Source of the DNA: Prauserella flavalba
Lineage (GTDB): Bacteria; Actinomycetota; Actinomycetes; Mycobacteriales; Pseudonocardiaceae
Length of the DNA: 64,000 nucleotides
Assembly: GCF_003202235.1 (NCBI RefSeq)
Contig: NZ_MASU01000009.1
Coordinates: 2,501-66,500, forward strand
Direction of reading: 5' to 3'
A program made the position numbers and the translations under genes. The first letter of the stretch is position 1; each line of letters begins with the position of its first letter. Positions 54,574 to 63,362 of the stretch are shown in pieces. The notes beneath the pieces are model-generated. The model searched no databases. It saw nothing but the letters and a program-made list of their open reading frames with translations, and was not told where the DNA came from.

Positions 54574-57465
54574 GTGCCCCGAACACTCGAGCTACGCGGC
54601 CGTCGAGGCCGCCTGCTGACGATCTATCTCGTGGCCGCGGTGCTGGTCGCGGGCGGCGCGGTCTGGCTGACCAGCGGCGACGAGCCCGCCCGGTTCCACA
54701 CGCAGGACGCGACCATCGACGTCGCGGCGGCTCCCGGCTCACCCGATCGAGTCCAGCTGGACGTGACGCTGTACCTGCCTGAGCAGACGCCGGCGCCCGC
54801 CGTGCTGCTGCCGCACGGCTTCGGCGGGGACAAGACGAGCGTGAGCCGCGACGCGGGCGAACTCGCCGAGCGTGGCTTCGTGGTGCTGACCTATTCGGCT
54901 CGCGGGTTCGGGCACAGCACCGGGCAGATCTCGCTGAACGACCCCGACTACGAGGTGGCCGACGCGTCCCGCCTGGTCGATCACCTGGCGAGCCTGCCCG
55001 AGGTGCTCAAGGACTCCGACGGCGACCCGCGCGTCGCCGTCACCGGCGCCTCCTACGGTGGCGCGCTCGCGCTGCTGCTGGCGGGCACCGACCGGCGGAT
55101 CGACGCGATCGCGCCGGTGATCACCTACAACGACCTCGCCCAGGCACTGCTGCCCAACGCGGCCACCAGGGACGACGTCCAGGCGGGCACGCCGTCGCCG
55201 GGCGCGTTCTCCGCCGACGGCGTCCTCAAACGGGCCTGGGCGGGCACGCTCTTCGCCGCGGGCCTCGGCGTCGCCTCCACCTCCGGTGGCACCGGGCCCG
55301 ACGCCGTCGAGGCCGGCGACGAGGTGGACAACGACGACGTCGGCGCCGGCACCGCCTCGGCGGGCGCGTCGGCCCCGGCCGCCGCGGGCGGTGCGCAGCG
55401 GCCCCCGTCCTCGGCGCCCCAGCCGGGCACGTGCGGCCGCTTCACCCAGGCCGTGTGCGCGGCCTACACCGACGTCGCCACCGACGGGCGTGCCTCCGAG
55501 CGGACGATCGAGCTGCTGCGCCGCGTCTCCCCCGCGTCCGTCACGAGCGACATCACCGTGCCGACGCTGCTGGTGCAGGGCGAGAACGACACGCTGTTCG
55601 GACTGGACCAGGCGGATGCCAACGCCCGGCAGATCACCGAGGCCGGGGGCTCGGTGTCCACGATCTGGTACACGGGCGGCCACGACGGCGGCGGTCCGGG
55701 ACCGCAGCTGCGCGGCAAGATCGCCGACTTCCTCCGGTTCCACCTCACCGGCGAGGGCGAGGACCCCGGAACGCCGTTCACCTACGACGTCCAGGGCGCG
55801 CTGCGGGCCAACGGCGCACCGTCCGTGCGCAGCGTGGAGGCCCCCGCGTACCCGGGGCTGACCTCGGGCACCACCGAGCGGCGCGACGTCGCACTCGGCG
55901 GGCCGGAGCAGACGGTCGTGCGCCCGCCGGGCGGCACGCCGGCCGCGGTCAGCGGCATCCCCGGCCTCAACCGGGTGGTGGCGGGCTCCTCACGGCTGTC
56001 CGGCCTGTTCTCGGTGGACCCGCCCGGCCAGTCGGCGGTGTTCGCCTCGCAACCCGTCGACGCGCAGCTGCTGCTCGCCGGGGCCTCGACCGTGCGACTG
56101 CGGGTGTCGGCCGACGGCCCGGTGCCCGACGGCGGCGCGGTGCTCTTCGCCAAGCTCTACGACGTCAGCCCCGACGGCAGCCGCACGCTGCCGGGCAGCG
56201 CGATCGCGCCGATCCGCGTCCCGGACCTGCCCGCCGACGGCTCCCCCGGCGAGGTCACGGTGACTCTGCCCGGCGTGGTGCGGCCGATCGAGGCGGGCCA
56301 CTCGCTGCAGCTCGTGGTCGGCACCACCGACCAGGCCTACGCCACGCCGACCGAGCCGGCCGCGTTCACGATCTCCCTGGTGGACGGCTCGCCGCTGTCG
56401 GTGCCGGTGGTGCCGGGCGAGACGGTGACCTCCGGCTGGCCGGCCGGGCAGCTGCTCGGCATCGCGGGCGCGCTGCTCGCCGCCGCGGCGGTGGCGGTCG
56501 TGGCGGCGCTGCGGCGCAAGCGCTCGCACAAGGTGGACCCGGAGCTCGCCGGGACGCCGATGGTGATCGAGGGGCTCACGAAGTCCTACCCCGGCGGGCT
56601 CACCGCCGTGAACGACCTCTCCTTCCGGGTCGAACCGGGCCAGGTGCTCGGCCTGCTCGGCCCCAACGGCGCGGGCAAGACCACGACCCTGCGCATGCTG
56701 ATGGGCCTGATCACGCCCACCAAGGGCGAGATCAGGGTGTTCGGATACCGCATCACACCCGGCGCGCCGGTGCTCTCCCGCATCGGCTCGTTCGTGGAGG
56801 GCTCCGGCTTCCTGCCGCACCTGTCCGGCGAGGCCAACCTGCGGCTGTACTGGCAGGCCACCGGCCGCCCCGAGGAGAAGGCCCACTTCGCCGAGGCACT
56901 GGAGATCGCGGGGCTCGGCGACGCCGTGCACCGCCGGGTGCGCACCTACAGCCAGGGCATGCGGCAGCGGCTCGCGATCGCGCAGGCGATGCTCGGCCTG
57001 CCGGAGCTGCTCGTACTCGACGAACCCACCAACGGGCTCGACCCGCCGCAGATCCACCAGATGCGTGAGGTGCTGCGGCGCTACGCGGCGACCGGGCGCA
57101 CGGTCGTCGTGTCCAGCCACCTGCTCGCCGAGGTGGAGCAGACCTGCACGCACGTGGTCGTCATGCACCGTGGGCGGCTCGTGGCCTCGGGAGAGGTGCA
57201 CGAGATCGTCGCCGCGGGCGGCGAGGCGACGTTCCGGGTGGACAACCCTGAGGCCGCCGCCGAGGCGCTGCGCGCCGTGGGCGGAGTGTCCGGTGTGGAC
57301 ATCGAGGGCACCCTCGTGCACGCCGACCTCGACGGGCTCGCCCGCTCCGAGGCCGTCGCGGCGCTCGTGCGGGCCGGGGTGTCGGTGGAGCAGGCGGGGC
57401 CGAGGCGGCGCCTGGAAGACGCGTTCCTGCAACTGGTCGGGGAAGGTGGTGAGGGCAGCTCATGA
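54574..57465 (+). CDS. Fusion of an alpha/beta hydrolase (X-Pro peptidase-like) with an ABC ATPase
   Basis: About 963 residues. An N-terminal membrane helix (about 12-32) is followed by an alpha/beta hydrolase with nucleophile GASYGG (serine near 163), a candidate acid in LLVQGENDTLFG, and a histidine near 369 (YTGGHDGG). A beta domain like the C-terminal jelly roll of X-Pro dipeptidyl peptidases follows (about 440-610). A second membrane helix lies near 624-646. Then comes an ABC ATPase from about 665: Walker A GPNGAGKTTT, signature YSQGMRQRLAIAQA, Walker B LLVLDEPTNGLDP. The hydrolase should face outside. The start could also be a GTG at 54565. Confidence 0.88.
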   Translation: MPRTLELRGRRGRLLTIYLVAAVLVAGGAVWLTSGDEPARFHTQDATIDVAAAPGSPDRVQLDVTLYLPEQTPAPAVLLPHGFGGDKTSVSRDAGELAERGFVVLTYSARGFGHSTGQISLNDPDYEVADASRLVDHLASLPEVLKDSDGDPRVAVTGASYGGALALLLAGTDRRIDAIAPVITYNDLAQALLPNAATRDDVQAGTPSPGAFSADGVLKRAWAGTLFAAGLGVASTSGGTGPDAVEAGDEVDNDDVGAGTASAGASAPAAAGGAQRPPSSAPQPGTCGRFTQAVCAAYTDVATDGRASERTIELLRRVSPASVTSDITVPTLLVQGENDTLFGLDQADANARQITEAGGSVSTIWYTGGHDGGGPGPQLRGKIADFLRFHLTGEGEDPGTPFTYDVQGALRANGAPSVRSVEAPAYPGLTSGTTERRDVALGGPEQTVVRPPGGTPAAVSGIPGLNRVVAGSSRLSGLFSVDPPGQSAVFASQPVDAQLLLAGASTVRLRVSADGPVPDGGAVLFAKLYDVSPDGSRTLPGSAIAPIRVPDLPADGSPGEVTVTLPGVVRPIEAGHSLQLVVGTTDQAYATPTEPAAFTISLVDGSPLSVPVVPGETVTSGWPAGQLLGIAGALLAAAAVAVVAALRRKRSHKVDPELAGTPMVIEGLTKSYPGGLTAVNDLSFRVEPGQVLGLLGPNGAGKTTTLRMLMGLITPTKGEIRVFGYRITPGAPVLSRIGSFVEGSGFLPHLSGEANLRLYWQATGRPEEKAHFAEALEIAGLGDAVHRRVRTYSQGMRQRLAIAQAMLGLPELLVLDEPTNGLDPPQIHQMREVLRRYAATGRTVVVSSHLLAEVEQTCTHVVVMHRGRLVASGEVHEIVAAGGEATFRVDNPEAAAEALRAVGGVSGVDIEGTLVHADLDGLARSEAVAALVRAGVSVEQAGPRRRLEDAFLQLVGEGGEGSS

Positions 57466-58424
57466 GCAAGGCGAGCAAGGCCGCCGAGGAGAACGCGCGC
57501 CTCGACCACGGCGTGCACACCGACCCGGCGGCGCTGGACGAGCTGACCGACGCGGCCAGCAGCGAGGCGACCGAGGTCGGCGCCGACGGCGCCGTGGCCG
57601 GGTACCGGGCGGGCCGCACGCTGCGGCTCGGCGTGGAGCTGCGCAGGCAGCTGCGCAGGCGGCGCACCCAGCTCGTGCTCGGGTTCGTGGCGCTGCTGCC
57701 GTTCATCCTCGTGGTGGCGTTCGAGATCGGCGACGCGAACCCGAACAACCGCTCGGGCGGCTTCATCGACCTGGCCACGGCGAGCGCGCCGAACTTCGTC
57801 GTGCTGGCGATGTTCGTGTCGGGCTCGTTCCTGCTGCCGATGATCGTGGCGCTCTACTTCGGGGACACCATCGCGAGCGAGTCGTCGTGGTCGAGCCTGA
57901 AGTACCTGCTCGCGATCCCGGTGCCGCGCCACCGGCTGCTGCGGCAGAAGGCGATCACCTCGGCGCTGCTGTCCGCGCTGACGCTCGCGGTGCTGCCGGT
58001 GGTGTCGCTGATCGTCGGCGTGCTCTGGTACGGGGCGGGCGACGCGATCAGCCCGACCGGCGACTCGATCTCGTTCGGGCAGAGCGTGCTGGCCATCCTG
58101 CTCGGCACCGTCTACATCATGATCCAGCTGGCCTGGGTGGCCGGTCTCGGCCTGCTGCTGAGCGTGTCGACCGAGGCACCGCTGGGCGCGGTCGGCGGCG
58201 CGGTGCTCGTGTCGATCCTGTCCCAGATCCTCGACCAGATCACCGCGCTCGGTGGCCTGCGGGACTTCCTGCCCACGCACTTCTCGTTCGCGTGGATGGA
58301 CCTGATCGCCACCGACATCGACTGGACCGACATGGCCAGTGGCGCGCTCTCGGCCGTGCTGTATGCGACGATCTTCGGTCTGCTGGCCGCACGCCGGTTC
58401 GCGACCAAGGACATCACCAGCTGA
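57462..58424 (+). CDS. ABC-2 type permease partner of the fusion ATPase
   Basis: 320 residues: a cytoplasmic N-terminal region of about 65 residues (SKASKAAEENARLDHG, charged), then six membrane helices. The segment LYFGDTIASESSWSSLKYLLAIPVPRHRLLRQKAI is the usual permease coupling region. The ATG overlaps the stop of the fusion gene (ATGA), so both are made together. Substrate unknown; the hydrolase on the partner hints at an exported peptide or ester that is trimmed outside. Possibly a self-resistance or peptide-export pair. Confidence 0.88.
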   Translation: MSKASKAAEENARLDHGVHTDPAALDELTDAASSEATEVGADGAVAGYRAGRTLRLGVELRRQLRRRRTQLVLGFVALLPFILVVAFEIGDANPNNRSGGFIDLATASAPNFVVLAMFVSGSFLLPMIVALYFGDTIASESSWSSLKYLLAIPVPRHRLLRQKAITSALLSALTLAVLPVVSLIVGVLWYGAGDAISPTGDSISFGQSVLAILLGTVYIMIQLAWVAGLGLLLSVSTEAPLGAVGGAVLVSILSQILDQITALGGLRDFLPTHFSFAWMDLIATDIDWTDMASGALSAVLYATIFGLLAARRFATKDITS

Positions 58425-58434
58425 GGGAGCCCCG

Positions 58435-59199
58435 ATGCCGTCGATTCACCTCGAACCCGAGGGCGACGTCGCCGTGCTGCGCATGGAGCACGGCAAGGCG
58501 AACGCGCTCGACATCACGCTCTGCCGGGAGCTGAGCACCCGGTTCGAGGAGGTGGCCGAGGCAGGCGGCTACCGGGCGGTGGTGCTGACCGGCACCGGTG
58601 GCGTGTTCTCCGCCGGCGTGGATCTCAAGCGGATCGTGGACGGCGGCGCGAGATACGTGGCGGAGTTCCTGCCCGCCCTGTCGGACGCGTTCCTGAGCGT
58701 GTTCGACTTCCCCCGCCCCGTGGTCGCGGCGGTGAACGGGCACGCGATCGCGGGCGGTGGCGTCCTCGCCGCCGCGTGCGACCACCGGGTGCTCAACGCG
58801 GGGCACGGGCGGGTCGGCTGGACCGAGCTGCTGGTCGGCGTGCCGTTCCCGCTCGTGGCGATGGAGATCCTGCGCTGCGCCTACGGTTCGGCGCGCCTGC
58901 CGCGGCTCACGTTCGCGGCGGGCACCCCCGCCGGGCAGGACGCGCTGGCGCTCGGCCTGGTCGACGAGCTCGCCGAGGCGGACGCGGTGCTGCCGAGGGC
59001 GCTGGAGGTGGCCCGCACGCTGGGTGCGGTGTCCCCCGCCGCGTTCGCGCACACGAAGAACCAGATCCACCGGCCGTACAACGAGCGCATCGGCGAGCAG
59101 CGCGCCGCCGACGACGCGAGGGTGGAGCAGCTGTGGTCGGCGCCGGAGTCCCTCGCGTCGATCGGCGACTACGTGCGTTCGGTGCTCGGCTCGCAGTGA
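58435..59199 (+). CDS. Enoyl-CoA hydratase/isomerase-family protein
   Basis: 254 residues of the crotonase fold. The oxyanion-hole segments are GGVFSAGVDLKRIVDGG and NGHAIAGGGVLAAACDHRVL. The glutamate positions that act as acid/base in classical hydratases differ: the region has VGWTELLVGVPFPLVAMEIL, so hydratase activity is not sure; isomerase or another crotonase reaction is equally possible. It begins ten bases after the permease. Its last codon and stop lie inside a palindromic repeat. Confidence 0.85.
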   Translation: MPSIHLEPEGDVAVLRMEHGKANALDITLCRELSTRFEEVAEAGGYRAVVLTGTGGVFSAGVDLKRIVDGGARYVAEFLPALSDAFLSVFDFPRPVVAAVNGHAIAGGGVLAAACDHRVLNAGHGRVGWTELLVGVPFPLVAMEILRCAYGSARLPRLTFAAGTPAGQDALALGLVDELAEADAVLPRALEVARTLGAVSPAAFAHTKNQIHRPYNERIGEQRAADDARVEQLWSAPESLASIGDYVRSVLGSQ

Positions 59200-59245
59200 A
59201 GGCCACCTTGCCTGCGTTGGGCGCAGTGAAGGTGGCCTTCACTGC
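59193..59245. repeat. Paired GTGAAGG palindromic element, copy 1
   Basis: Two 23-base units, 59193-59215 and 59223-59245, in opposite orientation with a seven-base spacer GTTGGGC. The first unit begins GCAGTGAAGG and has two changed bases near its end; the second is perfect. The first unit contains the TGA stop of the enoyl-CoA hydratase gene. The element lies between convergent genes and can fold as one long hairpin. Confidence 0.9.
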
Positions 59246-59260
59246 GGTTCGGGTAGCCCG

Positions 59261-59707
59261 CTAGCCCCACTGGTACTTGAGGAACTTCCCGTCGAGGGTC
59301 ACGACCACGCGCTCGCCGCCGGGGTCCTCGCGGCGGTCGACGTCGAGCTTGAAGTTGATGGCGCTCATGATGCCGTCGCCGAACTTCTCGTGGATCAGCT
59401 CCTTGATCGTCGGCCCGTAGACCTGCAGCACCTCGTAGAACCGGTAGATCGTCGGGTCGGTCGGCACCGCCTGCTCCAGCGCGCCGCGCGTGGGCTGCGC
59501 GGTGAACGCCTCGACGGCGTCGGTGCCGAGTTCGAGCACGTCGGCGACCGACCGCGCCTGCGCCGCGCTCATCGGGTGCTCCCCGAGCAGGGCCGCGGTG
59601 GTCCACGCGAGCGGCGCGTCGGCCACCTCGGCGAGCCTCTCCCACGTCAGCCCGAGCCTCGTCTTCGCGGCGACCACCGCCCGGCCCGCTTCCTTCTTCG
59701 TCAGCAT
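59261..59707 (-). CDS. cynS: Cyanate hydratase (cyanase)
   Basis: Decamer that turns cyanate and bicarbonate into ammonia and CO2. The protein has 148 residues. The catalytic residues R89, E92 and S115 are in place (TIYRFYEVLQVYG and IMSAINFKLD), matching the spacing of R96/E99/S122 in the E. coli enzyme. The N-terminal POU-like helical domain (GLTWERLAEVADAPLAW) is normal. Cyanate carrier or carbonic anhydrase genes are not adjacent, so it stands alone. Confidence 0.97.
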   Translation of the reverse strand: MLTKKEAGRAVVAAKTRLGLTWERLAEVADAPLAWTTAALLGEHPMSAAQARSVADVLELGTDAVEAFTAQPTRGALEQAVPTDPTIYRFYEVLQVYGPTIKELIHEKFGDGIMSAINFKLDVDRREDPGGERVVVTLDGKFLKYQWG

Positions 59708-59775
59708 GGCGCCGACCGTAATGCCGTCACGTTGCGCCGGTGTTTCGGCGAAGGAGCAAGATCATCCAGCGGGGC

Positions 59776-60159
59776 TCACCGCACACGGAACTCGTTGCCC
59801 TCCGGGTCCCGCAGCACGAGGCACCGTCCCGTGGCGTCGTGCACCTCGCGCAGCACCGTCGCCCCGCCCTGCGTCAGCACCGCGACGCGCGCCCGCACCT
59901 GTTCCCAGCCCTGTTCCGTGCCGGGGCGCGGTGCGCTGGCGTTGACGTCGAGCCGCACACCGCCGGTCCCCGGCCGCTCCTCCGGCACGCGCCGGAACAG
60001 CAGCCGCGGCCCCTGGCCCGCCGGGTCCGCGACAGCGGCGAGCGTCCCCTCCTGCCCCGGTTCCTCCGGTTCGACCTCGTAGTCGAGCGCGAGTGCCCAG
60101 AACTGCGCGAGCCTGCGCGGGTTCGCGGCGTCAAAGGTCACCTGCACACCAAGCGCCAT
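59776..60159 (-). CDS. VOC-family (glyoxalase-like) protein
   Basis: 127 residues. The opening MALGVQVTFDAANPRRLAQFWALALDYEVE and the end CLVLRDPEGNEFRVR are typical for one full VOC module of actinomycetes, in which paired beta-alpha-beta-beta-beta units build a metal cavity. The metal residues are not obvious in the second half. The ATG at residue 9 of the longer frame was chosen from family starts. Substrate unknown. It diverges from a second VOC gene with 92 bases between. Confidence 0.82.
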   Translation of the reverse strand: MALGVQVTFDAANPRRLAQFWALALDYEVEPEEPGQEGTLAAVADPAGQGPRLLFRRVPEERPGTGGVRLDVNASAPRPGTEQGWEQVRARVAVLTQGGATVLREVHDATGRCLVLRDPEGNEFRVR

Positions 60160-60251
60160 GCGGACCAGTGTGCACCGGGACACGGACGGTTCCGGCGTAA
60201 ACTTCGCCGATCACCGGCTCGCACACGGCCCATCCCGGCAAGGAGGCCGCC

Positions 60252-60632
60252 ATGTCCCGCCCCGTGCACTTCGAGATCCACGCGAGCGACCCGGAACGCG
60301 CGATCACCTTCTACGCGACGGTCTTCGAGTGGTCGTTCGAGAGATGGGGCACCAGCCCGTACTGGATCGTGTCCACGGGCGATGGCCCCGGCATCGACGG
60401 CGGGCTCACCCAGCGGGAGGGACCGGAGCCGGCGAAGGACGCCCCGCTGAACGCGTGCCCGCTCACGATGGACGTCGACCACCTCGACCCGGCGATCCGG
60501 AACGTGGAGCAGGCCGGCGGCAGCGTCGTCGAGCCCCGGCGCGCCATTCCCGGCGTCGGCTGGGTCGCCTACTGCCGGGACACCGAGGGCAACCTGTTCG
60601 GGCTCATGGAGAACGATCCCAGCGCGGAGTGA
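60252..60632 (+). CDS. VOC-family (glyoxalase-like) protein
   Basis: 126 residues behind an AAGGAGG ribosome site. [29 protein letters not shown] is the usual start of actinobacterial VOC proteins, and [22 protein letters not shown] the usual end, with the metal-ligand histidine early and the glutamate late. Substrate unknown. It is not a copy of the neighbouring VOC protein; identity is limited to family positions. Confidence 0.87.
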   Translation: MSRPVHFEIHASDPERAITFYATVFEWSFERWGTSPYWIVSTGDGPGIDGGLTQREGPEPAKDAPLNACPLTMDVDHLDPAIRNVEQAGGSVVEPRRAIPGVGWVAYCRDTEGNLFGLMENDPSAE

Positions 60633-60636
60633 CGCC

Positions 60637-62796
60637 CTACTTGACCCCCGCGGCGTCCATGCCGCGCATCTCCTTTTTCAGCTCGGCGATCTCGTCGCGC
60701 AGCCGCGCGGCCAGCTCGAACTGCAGGTCGCGCGCGGCCTGCATCATCTGCTCCGTCATCTGCTGGATGAGGTCGGCCAGCTCCGCACGCGGCATCGTGG
60801 TGACGTCGCGATCGGTGAGCACACCCGAGCTGCGCACGCGGTCGCCCTGCTCCGGCTTCTTGCCCCGCGACGCGTTGCGGCCCGAGCCACCGACGGCGAT
60901 GCCCTCTTCGGAGTCCTCGGCCTCGGTGTAGACGCGGTCGAGGATGTCGGCGATCTTCTTGCGCAGCGGCTGCGGGTCGAGGCCCCGCTCCTTGTTGTAC
61001 GCGATCTGCTTGTCGCGCCTGCGGTTGGTCTCGTCGATCGCGTACTGCATCGAGTCGGTGATCGAGTCGGCGTACATGTGCACCTGGCCCGAGACGTTGC
61101 GTGCGGCGCGGCCGATCGTCTGGATCAGGGACGTGCCGCTGCGCAGGAAGCCCTCCTTGTCGGCGTCGAGGATCGCCACCAGCGACACCTCGGGCAGGTC
61201 GAGCCCCTCCCGCAGCAGGTTGATGCCGACGAGGACGTCGAAGTCGCCGGAGCGCAGCTGCCGCAGCAGCTCCACCCGGCGCAGGGTGTCGACCTCGGAA
61301 TGCAGGTACCGGACCCGGATGCCGAGCTCCAGCAGGTAGTCGGTGAGGTCCTCGGCCATCTTCTTGGTCAGCGTGGTGACGAGCACGCGCTCGTCCTTCT
61401 CGGCGCGCGTGCGGATCTCGTGCACCAGGTCGTCGATCTGGCCCTCGGTCGGCTTGACCACCACCTCGGGGTCGACCAGCCCGGTCGGGCGGATGACCTG
61501 CTCGACGAACTCGCCGCCGGCCTGGCCCATCTCGTACGGTCCCGGCGTGGCCGAGAGGTACACCGTCTGCCCGATCCGGTCGGAGAACTCCTCCCAGGTC
61601 AGCGGCCGGTTGTCCAGGGCGCTGGGCAGCCGGAACCCGTGCTCGACGAGCGTGCGCTTGCGGGAGGCGTCGCCCTCGTACATCCCGCCGATCTGCGGCA
61701 CCGTCTGGTGCGACTCGTCGATGACGAGCAGGAAGTCGTCGGGGAAGTAGTCGAGCAACGTGGCCGGGGCCGAACCGGCCGGGCGGCCGTCGACGTGCCG
61801 CGAGTAGTTCTCGATGCCGGAGCAGAACCCGACCTGGCGCATCATCTCGATGTCGTAGCTGGTGCGCATGCGCAGCCGCTGCGCCTCCAGCAGCCTGCCC
61901 TGCTTCTCCAGCTTCGCGAGCTGCTCCTCGAGCTCCGCCTCGATGCCCTGGATGGCCTTCTCCATCCGCTCGGGACCCGCGACGTAGTGGGTGGCCGGGA
62001 AGATCCGCACCTCGTCGACCTCGCTGACGATGTCGCCGGTGAGCGGGTGCAGGTAGTACAGCTTGTCGATCTCGTCGCCGAAGAACTCGACCCGGATGGC
62101 GAGCTCCTCGTACGCCGGGATGATCTCCACGGTGTCGCCACGCACCCGGAACGTGCCGCGCGCGAACGCCAGGTCGTTGCGCGTGTACTGCACGTCGACC
62201 AGCGCCCGCAGGAATGTGTCGCGCTCGACCTCCTGGCCGACCTCCAGCTTCGCCGAGCGGTCGAGGTACGACTGCGGGGTGCCGAGACCGTAGATGCACG
62301 ACACGCTCGCGACCACGATGACGTCGCGCCGCGACAGCAGGTTCATCGTCGCGGAGTGCCGCAGCCGCTCCACGTCGTCGTTGATCGACGAGTCCTTCTC
62401 GATGTAGGTGTCGGTCTGCGGGACGTAGGCTTCCGGCTGGTAGTAGTCGTAGTAGCTGACGAAGTACTCGACCGCGTTGTTGGGGAACAGCTCCCTCAGC
62501 TCGTTGGCCAGCTGCGCCGCGAGCGTCTTGTTCGGCGCCATCACCAGCGTCGGCCGCTGCACCCGCTCGATCAGCCACGCCGTGGTGGCCGACTTACCGG
62601 TACCCGTGGCGCCCAGCAGCACGACGTCCTTCTCGCCGGCCTTCAGCCTGCGTTCGAGCTCGTCGATGGCCGCGGGCTGGTCGCCGGCGGGCTGGTACTC
62701 ACTGACGACCTCGAAGCGGCCGTCCGACCTCGGGATCTCGGAGACGGGCCGGAACTCGGAGTGCGCCAGCACGGGGTGTTCGGTTGCGAAAGCCAC
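60637..62796 (-). CDS. uvrB: Excinuclease ABC subunit B
   Basis: DNA-bound helicase-like subunit of nucleotide excision repair, 719 residues. Walker [17 protein letters not shown]; the beta-hairpin region [21 protein letters not shown]; helicase motifs [18 protein letters not shown] and [29 protein letters not shown]; the C-terminal UVR motif [34 protein letters not shown]. The GTG start ([17 protein letters not shown]) lies seven bases after a TACCCT hexamer, so it may be leaderless. Confidence 0.97.
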   Translation of the reverse strand: MAFATEHPVLAHSEFRPVSEIPRSDGRFEVVSEYQPAGDQPAAIDELERRLKAGEKDVVLLGATGTGKSATTAWLIERVQRPTLVMAPNKTLAAQLANELRELFPNNAVEYFVSYYDYYQPEAYVPQTDTYIEKDSSINDDVERLRHSATMNLLSRRDVIVVASVSCIYGLGTPQSYLDRSAKLEVGQEVERDTFLRALVDVQYTRNDLAFARGTFRVRGDTVEIIPAYEELAIRVEFFGDEIDKLYYLHPLTGDIVSEVDEVRIFPATHYVAGPERMEKAIQGIEAELEEQLAKLEKQGRLLEAQRLRMRTSYDIEMMRQVGFCSGIENYSRHVDGRPAGSAPATLLDYFPDDFLLVIDESHQTVPQIGGMYEGDASRKRTLVEHGFRLPSALDNRPLTWEEFSDRIGQTVYLSATPGPYEMGQAGGEFVEQVIRPTGLVDPEVVVKPTEGQIDDLVHEIRTRAEKDERVLVTTLTKKMAEDLTDYLLELGIRVRYLHSEVDTLRRVELLRQLRSGDFDVLVGINLLREGLDLPEVSLVAILDADKEGFLRSGTSLIQTIGRAARNVSGQVHMYADSITDSMQYAIDETNRRRDKQIAYNKERGLDPQPLRKKIADILDRVYTEAEDSEEGIAVGGSGRNASRGKKPEQGDRVRSSGVLTDRDVTTMPRAELADLIQQMTEQMMQAARDLQFELAARLRDEIAELKKEMRGMDAAGVK

Positions 62797-62853
62797 GTTC
62801 CCCAGGGTAAGCGCAGCCACCGACAATTCCCGCCCGGCGGCGGGCAACCCCTG

Positions 62854-63117
62854 CTAGGAGGCGCGGATCAGCCCCGGCGGCAGGTTGCGCGCCGACACCG
62901 CGAGGCACGCCTCGCAGGGCATGCCGGTGAAACCGGACAGCAGCTCGGCCTGCCCGGGGACGATCCCCTCGCCACAGAGGGCGGCCAGCTCGCGGGGCGG
63001 CGTGCCCGGAGCGGGTGCGGGCACCAGGTGACACACGCGTCTGGTCTCGCCGACGACACCGCGCCGCAGGCGGACGACCATCACCGCTTCACCCGGTTCT
63101 CGCACGACGGACCCCAT
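62854..63117 (-). CDS. Small Cys-containing hypothetical protein
   Basis: 87 residues from MGSVVREPGEAVMVVRLRRG, ending LPPGLIRAS. The parts CHLVPAP, ALCGEGIVPGQAELL and MPCEACLAVSARNLP suggest a small zinc-binding fold with four cysteines and a histidine. It is a short conserved actinomycete protein by recollection; I cannot name a function. A second possible start is 12 codons later (MVVRLRRG). Its gene ends 58 bases before the uvrB start, so the two may be transcribed together. Confidence 0.65.
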   Translation of the reverse strand: MGSVVREPGEAVMVVRLRRGVVGETRRVCHLVPAPAPGTPPRELAALCGEGIVPGQAELLSGFTGMPCEACLAVSARNLPPGLIRAS

Positions 63118-63282
63118 ATCAGAGGAGAGTAGGGGCACGCACCGGCGAACTCTTCGTGCCACCCGACCAATGATCGGCCACACTACTGGTCCGGCAGACC
63201 GAAAAGGTGTCACACGTGGTGTGTCGTGGCCCCCTGGCGGGGAGGCGACGGAGCCCCTGAGGGCGGACCCCCAGCGCCACCT

Positions 63283-63335
63283 GCAGTGAAGGCCACCTTC
63301 ACTGCGCCCAACGCAGTGAAGGTGGCCTTCACTGC
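63283..63335. repeat. Paired GTGAAGG palindromic element, copy 2
   Basis: Two perfect 23-base units, 63283-63305 and 63313-63335, exact reverse complements of each other, with the spacer GCCCAAC. That spacer is the reverse complement of the one at 59.2 kb, so the two whole elements are in opposite orientation. It lies between two minus-strand genes, 28 bases after the regulator gene's stop, and can fold as a 23-bp hairpin. The remaining bases between 63,118 and 63,282 show nothing else. Confidence 0.92.
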
Positions 63336-63362
63336 ACGAAGGGGTTGCCCCGAGCGAGGGGG

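Noticed and set aside
58907-59242. Short frames reading KATFTAPN and SEGHLHC across the palindromic repeats
   Set aside because: They are translations of the repeat itself and not genes.
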